This document shows positions 6,213 to 8,710 of a stretch of 8,710 nucleotides of DNA, in pieces. A program made the translations under genes and the position numbers. The stretch is taken from positions 1 to 8,710 of the forward strand of contig JACMMY010000149.1 in assembly GCA_014378805.1 (NCBI GenBank). Reading direction: 5' to 3'. The notes under the pieces were generated by a model, which saw nothing but the letters and a program-made list of their open reading frames with translations, ran no database searches and was not told where the DNA came from. Each line of letters opens with the position of its first letter. The stretch's first letter is position 1. The stretch comes from Moraxellaceae bacterium. Lineage in GTDB: Bacteria; Pseudomonadota; Gammaproteobacteria; Pseudomonadales; Moraxellaceae.

Positions 6213-7664
6213 TTATTGCTTAATCACGAGTACCCGTTCCTCAGACATATCCGCTATCGCATAACGAATACCTTCACGACCTAAACCACTGTCTTTCACA
6301 CCGCCATACGGCATATTATCGACACGGAAGGTCGGTACATCATTAATAATCACACCGCCGACATGCAATTCATCCCATGCTTTGAGCATTTTGGTGAGAT
6401 TCTGCGTATAAACACCCGCTTGCAAACCAAAGCGACTTTGATTGACCAATTCAATCGCTTCATCAAAGGTCTTATATTTTTCCAAAATCACGACAGGACC
6501 AAAGGCTTCATTTTGATAAACATCGGATGAATCAGGGACATTTTCAAGCACCGTCGCTTCGAGCATGACGCCATTCAAATGACCACCTGTCAACAGCGTC
6601 GCACCTTGACTCACAGCATCATCAATCCAGCCTTTCAAACGTTGCGCTTCTTTTTCTTTAATCATTGGGCCAATGACCGTATCGGCGAGATGTGGATCAG
6701 CAGATTTTAACTTGCTGACACGACCCACAAATTTCGTTTTCAATTCATCATAAATATCTTCATGCGCCAAAATACGTTGCACACTAATACAAACCTGACC
6801 TGATTGAATGAATGAACCTGTCACCAAACGATCCAGTGCCGCGTCAATATCAGTATCTGGCTCGACAATCACTGCCGCATTGCCACCCAATTCGAGCACG
6901 ACTTTTTTGCGCCCTGCTCGCGCCTTCATATCCCAACCGACTTGATCTGAACCTGTGAAGCTGAGTAATTTAAAGCGATCATCAGTCACAAATAAATCCG
7001 CGCCTTCACGATGACACGGGAGAATTGAAAATGCCCCAATCGGTAAATCTGTTTCTGCCAAAACTTCTGCCATAATCAATGCACTAACAGGCGTCAAACT
7101 GGCGGGTTTCAAAACGAATGGGCAACCTGCCGCAATTGCTGGCGCAATTTTATGTGCCGTGAGATTCAATGGAAAGTTAAACGGACTAATGAGCGACACT
7201 GCACCCACAGGCACGCGCTGTGTCATTCCACGATATGCACTTGCGGTCGCTGTCACATCCAGCGGCATCACTGAACCTTTGTCCAATTGCGTCACCGCAT
7301 CTGCGGCAAGTTGAAAGGTGCTAATCAGACGTAACACTTCACCTTTTGCAGAAGTCACCGATTTACCACCTTCGACGACTAACACTTCGGTCAATTCATC
7401 AAATCGCTCGGTAAAGCGCTTCACACAATGCAATAAAATGGCTTGTTTTTGATACGTCTTGAGCTGTGCCATAGGCTTTTCGGCTTTCACGGCTGCGGCA
7501 ATAGCCTTCTCAATAATATCACCATCAGCAAGCGCGACTTGAGTCACCGTCTTGAGCGTATATTTATCAGTGACGTCGAGCCATTCGCTGGATGTCACAG
7601 GGCGATTTGCGAGATAGAGGGGATATTGTTTAGGGAATGTGAAACTTGCTTTGGTAGTCGTCAT
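6213..7664 (-). CDS. NAD(P)-dependent aldehyde dehydrogenase
   Basis: This 483-aa protein is full length for the aldehyde dehydrogenase superfamily, which oxidises aldehydes to carboxylic acids with NAD(P)+. Visible active-site elements are the oxyanion Asn N163 in SPFN, cofactor Lys K186 in LKPAS, FTGS (236-239) in the nucleotide fold, general base E258 in LELGG, nucleophile C292 in GQVCIS, and E386 in NEAFGP. The C-terminal VPTFRVDNMPYGGVKDSGLGREG pattern (positions 443-465) resembles the y4uC/ALDH21/phosphonoacetaldehyde dehydrogenase-like group rather than the betaine or succinate-semialdehyde enzymes. The substrate cannot be read from the sequence. ATG 7664 gives a normal N-terminus, but no clear Shine-Dalgarno precedes it. 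A perfect 10-bp palindrome lies 22 nt upstream of the start, and the gene has its own terminator, so it is probably a single-gene, regulated unit. Confidence 0.95.
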   Translation of the reverse strand: MTTTKASFTFPKQYPLYLANRPVTSSEWLDVTDKYTLKTVTQVALADGDIIEKAIAAAVKAEKPMAQLKTYQKQAILLHCVKRFTERFDELTEVLVVEGGKSVTSAKGEVLRLISTFQLAADAVTQLDKGSVMPLDVTATASAYRGMTQRVPVGAVSLISPFNFPLNLTAHKIAPAIAAGCPFVLKPASLTPVSALIMAEVLAETDLPIGAFSILPCHREGADLFVTDDRFKLLSFTGSDQVGWDMKARAGRKKVVLELGGNAAVIVEPDTDIDAALDRLVTGSFIQSGQVCISVQRILAHEDIYDELKTKFVGRVSKLKSADPHLADTVIGPMIKEKEAQRLKGWIDDAVSQGATLLTGGHLNGVMLEATVLENVPDSSDVYQNEAFGPVVILEKYKTFDEAIELVNQSRFGLQAGVYTQNLTKMLKAWDELHVGGVIINDVPTFRVDNMPYGGVKDSGLGREGIRYAIADMSEERVLVIKQ

Positions 7665-7685
7665 GAGCGTTATTTTTTGTGGAAA

Positions 7686-7716
7686 TGAATATGGGGATTA
7701 TCCTAGCCCATATTCA
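7686..7716. promoter_or_regulatory. Inverted repeat in the aldehyde dehydrogenase promoter region (putative operator)
   Basis: TGAATATGGG (7686-7695) and CCCATATTCA (7707-7716) are perfect 10-bp arms around an 11-nt centre, ending 22 bp before the ATG of the aldehyde dehydrogenase. The centre holds TAGGATAAT on the - strand, a -10-like element. A dimeric regulator bound here would cover the promoter. No convincing -35 was found. Confidence 0.55.
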
Positions 7717-7779
7717 ATGTATTCGTAAGACATGAAACGTTGTCATTTTGCTGAAATATTGACTCAGTTCTACTTTGGC

Positions 7780-7819
7780 GAGTCGAAGTGAGGTTTTCTT
7801 GCCCCACATATTTCGACTC
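7780..7819. repeat. Imperfect palindrome GAGTCGAA..TTCGACTC between Rieske and aldehyde dehydrogenase genes
   Basis: Perfect outer arms GAGTCGAA (7780-7787) and TTCGACTC (7812-7819) enclose GTGAGG/CCCCAC (7788-7793 with 7802-7807, one mismatch). There is no T-run on either side, so it is not a standard terminator, although it is downstream of the Rieske gene. Its left arm shares 15 of 16 bases with 8415-8430. Confidence 0.6.
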
Positions 7820-7877
7820 TGTTCAAAACACTAATTCTTTTAAATCTTTAAAAGGGATATGACTGAGCTTTGACGCG

Positions 7878-8249
7878 TTAAGTTTGCACGCTCAAGAAAA
7901 CTTGTCCGTCTTGCTCACTGACGTTGTAGTGTTTCAGACCGCATGGTTTTTTGCCCATAGCTAACATGTTGTGCGTAAATTTAGGTAAGGATAGGCCAAA
8001 AAAAGAGTCAACCCATTTGATATTATTACCCGTGGCGAGGTCGAATTCTGCACCGTGAAATTTGCATGTGACTGTGCCGTTTTCAACCTTGCCGACGCTG
8101 AGTGGCAGCCCCATATGAGGGCATTTAGCAGAGTAAGCTTTGAGTTCGTTATTGACGCGAGTGACAATGACAGATTCATTATTAACTTTAGCGCTAAATA
8201 GTTGACCTTCTACAATCGCGGATGATTCGGCAATGGCTGACCCTGACAT
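7878..8249 (-). CDS. Small Rieske [2Fe-2S] protein
   Basis: This 123-aa soluble protein has the Rieske cluster motif C43-x-H45 (KCPHMG), 16 residues, then C62-xx-H65 (CKFHGAEFD). Two Cys and two His hold the [2Fe-2S] cluster, so it should carry electrons, as do the ferredoxin components of dioxygenases or NirD-like subunits. The disulfide cysteines seen in bc1-type Rieske proteins are not present (M46 stands in the first position), which fits the ferredoxin class. After the second motif there is an extra segment (about 78-107, FFGLSLPKFTHNMLAMGKKP, C103) before the last beta strands, longer than in typical 105-aa ferredoxins. An AAGGA site (8256-8260) lies 6 nt before ATG 8249. No oxygenase, reductase or nitrite reductase gene is adjacent, so the partner is unknown. 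Confidence 0.92.
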   Translation of the reverse strand: MSGSAIAESSAIVEGQLFSAKVNNESVIVTRVNNELKAYSAKCPHMGLPLSVGKVENGTVTCKFHGAEFDLATGNNIKWVDSFFGLSLPKFTHNMLAMGKKPCGLKHYNVSEQDGQVFLSVQT

Positions 8250-8279
8250 GATATTTCCTTTTTTTAGTGAGGGTGTTCG

Positions 8280-8325
8280 TCAGTAGATTTTTAAAGCCTG
8301 CTGACGTTTGCAGTCAGTCTACTGA
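8280..8325. promoter_or_regulatory. Nested inverted repeat upstream of the Rieske gene
   Basis: TCAGTAGA (8280-8287) pairs perfectly with TCTACTGA (8318-8325). Inside it CTGAC (8301-8305) pairs with GTCAG (8313-8317). The structure begins 30 bp upstream of the Rieske ATG. It may be an operator or a leader hairpin. No T-run follows, so termination is unlikely. Confidence 0.5.
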
Positions 8326-8414
8326 AATCAGATGACAACTTCGTAAAATCTAGTTCTATGTTTCATCTTATAAAACTGAATATAGCAAGTTAAATACTAG
8401 AGTTCACTGAATTT

Positions 8415-8430
8415 GTCGAGGTGAGGTTTT
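8415..8430. repeat. Second copy of GTCGARGTGAGGTTTT
   Basis: GTCGAGGTGAGGTTTT matches GTCGAAGTGAGGTTTT at 7782-7797 in 15 of 16 positions and in the same orientation. The two copies flank the Rieske gene. Unlike the first copy, this one has no matching right arm. A short A/T-only stretch (8439-8460) follows. Confidence 0.6.
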
Positions 8431-8486
8431 TATCCTTGTAAATTTAAAAAATTTAAAAAATCTCAATAACCATATGTACAATATAG

Positions 8487-8710
8487 CTATTTAGTTTGAC
8501 GCTCTGGCAACGTCCGCCACGTATACAACCAAATCAACGCACCCACACCCATCGCAATCGGCACAAGCTGAATCGCCATAGGCAACCCAATATAATCAGA
8601 CGCCAAACCCACAATCGACGGACTAATCGCATCACCCAGCAAATGAATCAACAAAATCGTAAATGCAAACGCACGCACGCGCAGACTACTCGGCACGCAA
8701 TTGGCAAGCA
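8487..8710 (-). CDS. MFS transporter, C-terminal end (partial)
   Basis: The last 74 codons are visible; the gene starts beyond the right edge. The frame stays open through the window end, so the GTG at 8696 is internal, not a start. The sequence (N)CVPSSLRVRAFAFTILLIHLLGDAISPSIVGLASDYIG is the loop and helix pattern near the eleventh transmembrane segment of spinster-like major facilitator transporters (RxxAFA..IHLLGD..SP..G..SD). A last hydrophobic helix follows (AIQLVPIAMGVGALIWLYTW), then a short polar tail ending RQTK. It is an inner-membrane exporter or importer of unknown substrate. No clear terminator is seen after the stop; the A/T-rich run at 8439-8460 may serve weakly. Confidence 0.8.
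   Translation of the reverse strand, partial: LANCVPSSLRVRAFAFTILLIHLLGDAISPSIVGLASDYIGLPMAIQLVPIAMGVGALIWLYTWRTLPERQTK

Noticed and set aside
7961..8179. 72-aa alternative-frame ORF inside the Rieske gene
   Set aside because: It lies wholly inside a gene with a complete Rieske motif and has no independent start signals or domain.
8439..8460. A/T-only repeat with TAAATTT/AAATTTA arms as the MFS gene terminator
   Set aside because: The stem is purely A-T and would be very unstable; I keep it only as a note in the transporter entry.
8487..8696. A complete 69-aa small membrane protein starting at GTG 8696
   Set aside because: The frame stays open to the window edge, and the sequence is the internal and C-terminal part of an MFS transporter, so it is a cut gene.

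Overview
The window reads as ordinary chromosome from a gammaproteobacterium of moderate to low GC, most likely Moraxellaceae close to Acinetobacter. This rests on recalled protein character: a DnaX that begins MYQVLARKYRPRNF and has a long acidic/proline linker, an orphan dnaX with no ybaB-recR behind it, and an intergenic double-hairpin repeat of a style I associate with Acinetobacter. No tRNA, rRNA, CRISPR array, transposase or phage gene is visible. Both window edges cut genes.

Left part (1-1184, + strand): the 3' end of an iron-containing alcohol dehydrogenase overlaps by ATGA a 147-aa hot-dog-fold thioesterase. A 147-aa Cys-rich protein of unknown function follows 10 nt later. These three look like one transcript. 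It converges on dnaX with only 18 bp between the stop codons.

Centre (1203-4634, - strand): a SxxK serine hydrolase of the class C beta-lactamase/esterase superfamily lies 63 nt upstream of dnaX. dnaX encodes the full-length tau clamp-loader subunit. It carries an A9 run just after the gamma-equivalent domains, and a -1 shift there meets a stop after one codon. It also carries six perfect 9-bp repeats coding for PEQ. A 321-bp intergenic region (4635-4955) follows, with a double-hairpin repeat, a terminator, and a possible orphan + strand promoter.

Right part (4956-8710, all - strand): a ferritin-like 'metal-dependent hydrolase', an aldehyde dehydrogenase, a small Rieske [2Fe-2S] protein and the C-terminal end of an MFS transporter. 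Each is separated from the next by 210-300 bp holding terminators and inverted repeats, so each is probably transcribed separately. These gaps contain several perfect inverted repeats and one 20-bp tandem repeat that could be regulatory.

I do not see a clear undescribed multi-gene system. The best leads are the dnaX slippery site, which may produce a short gamma form, and the dense set of palindromes in front of the right-hand genes.
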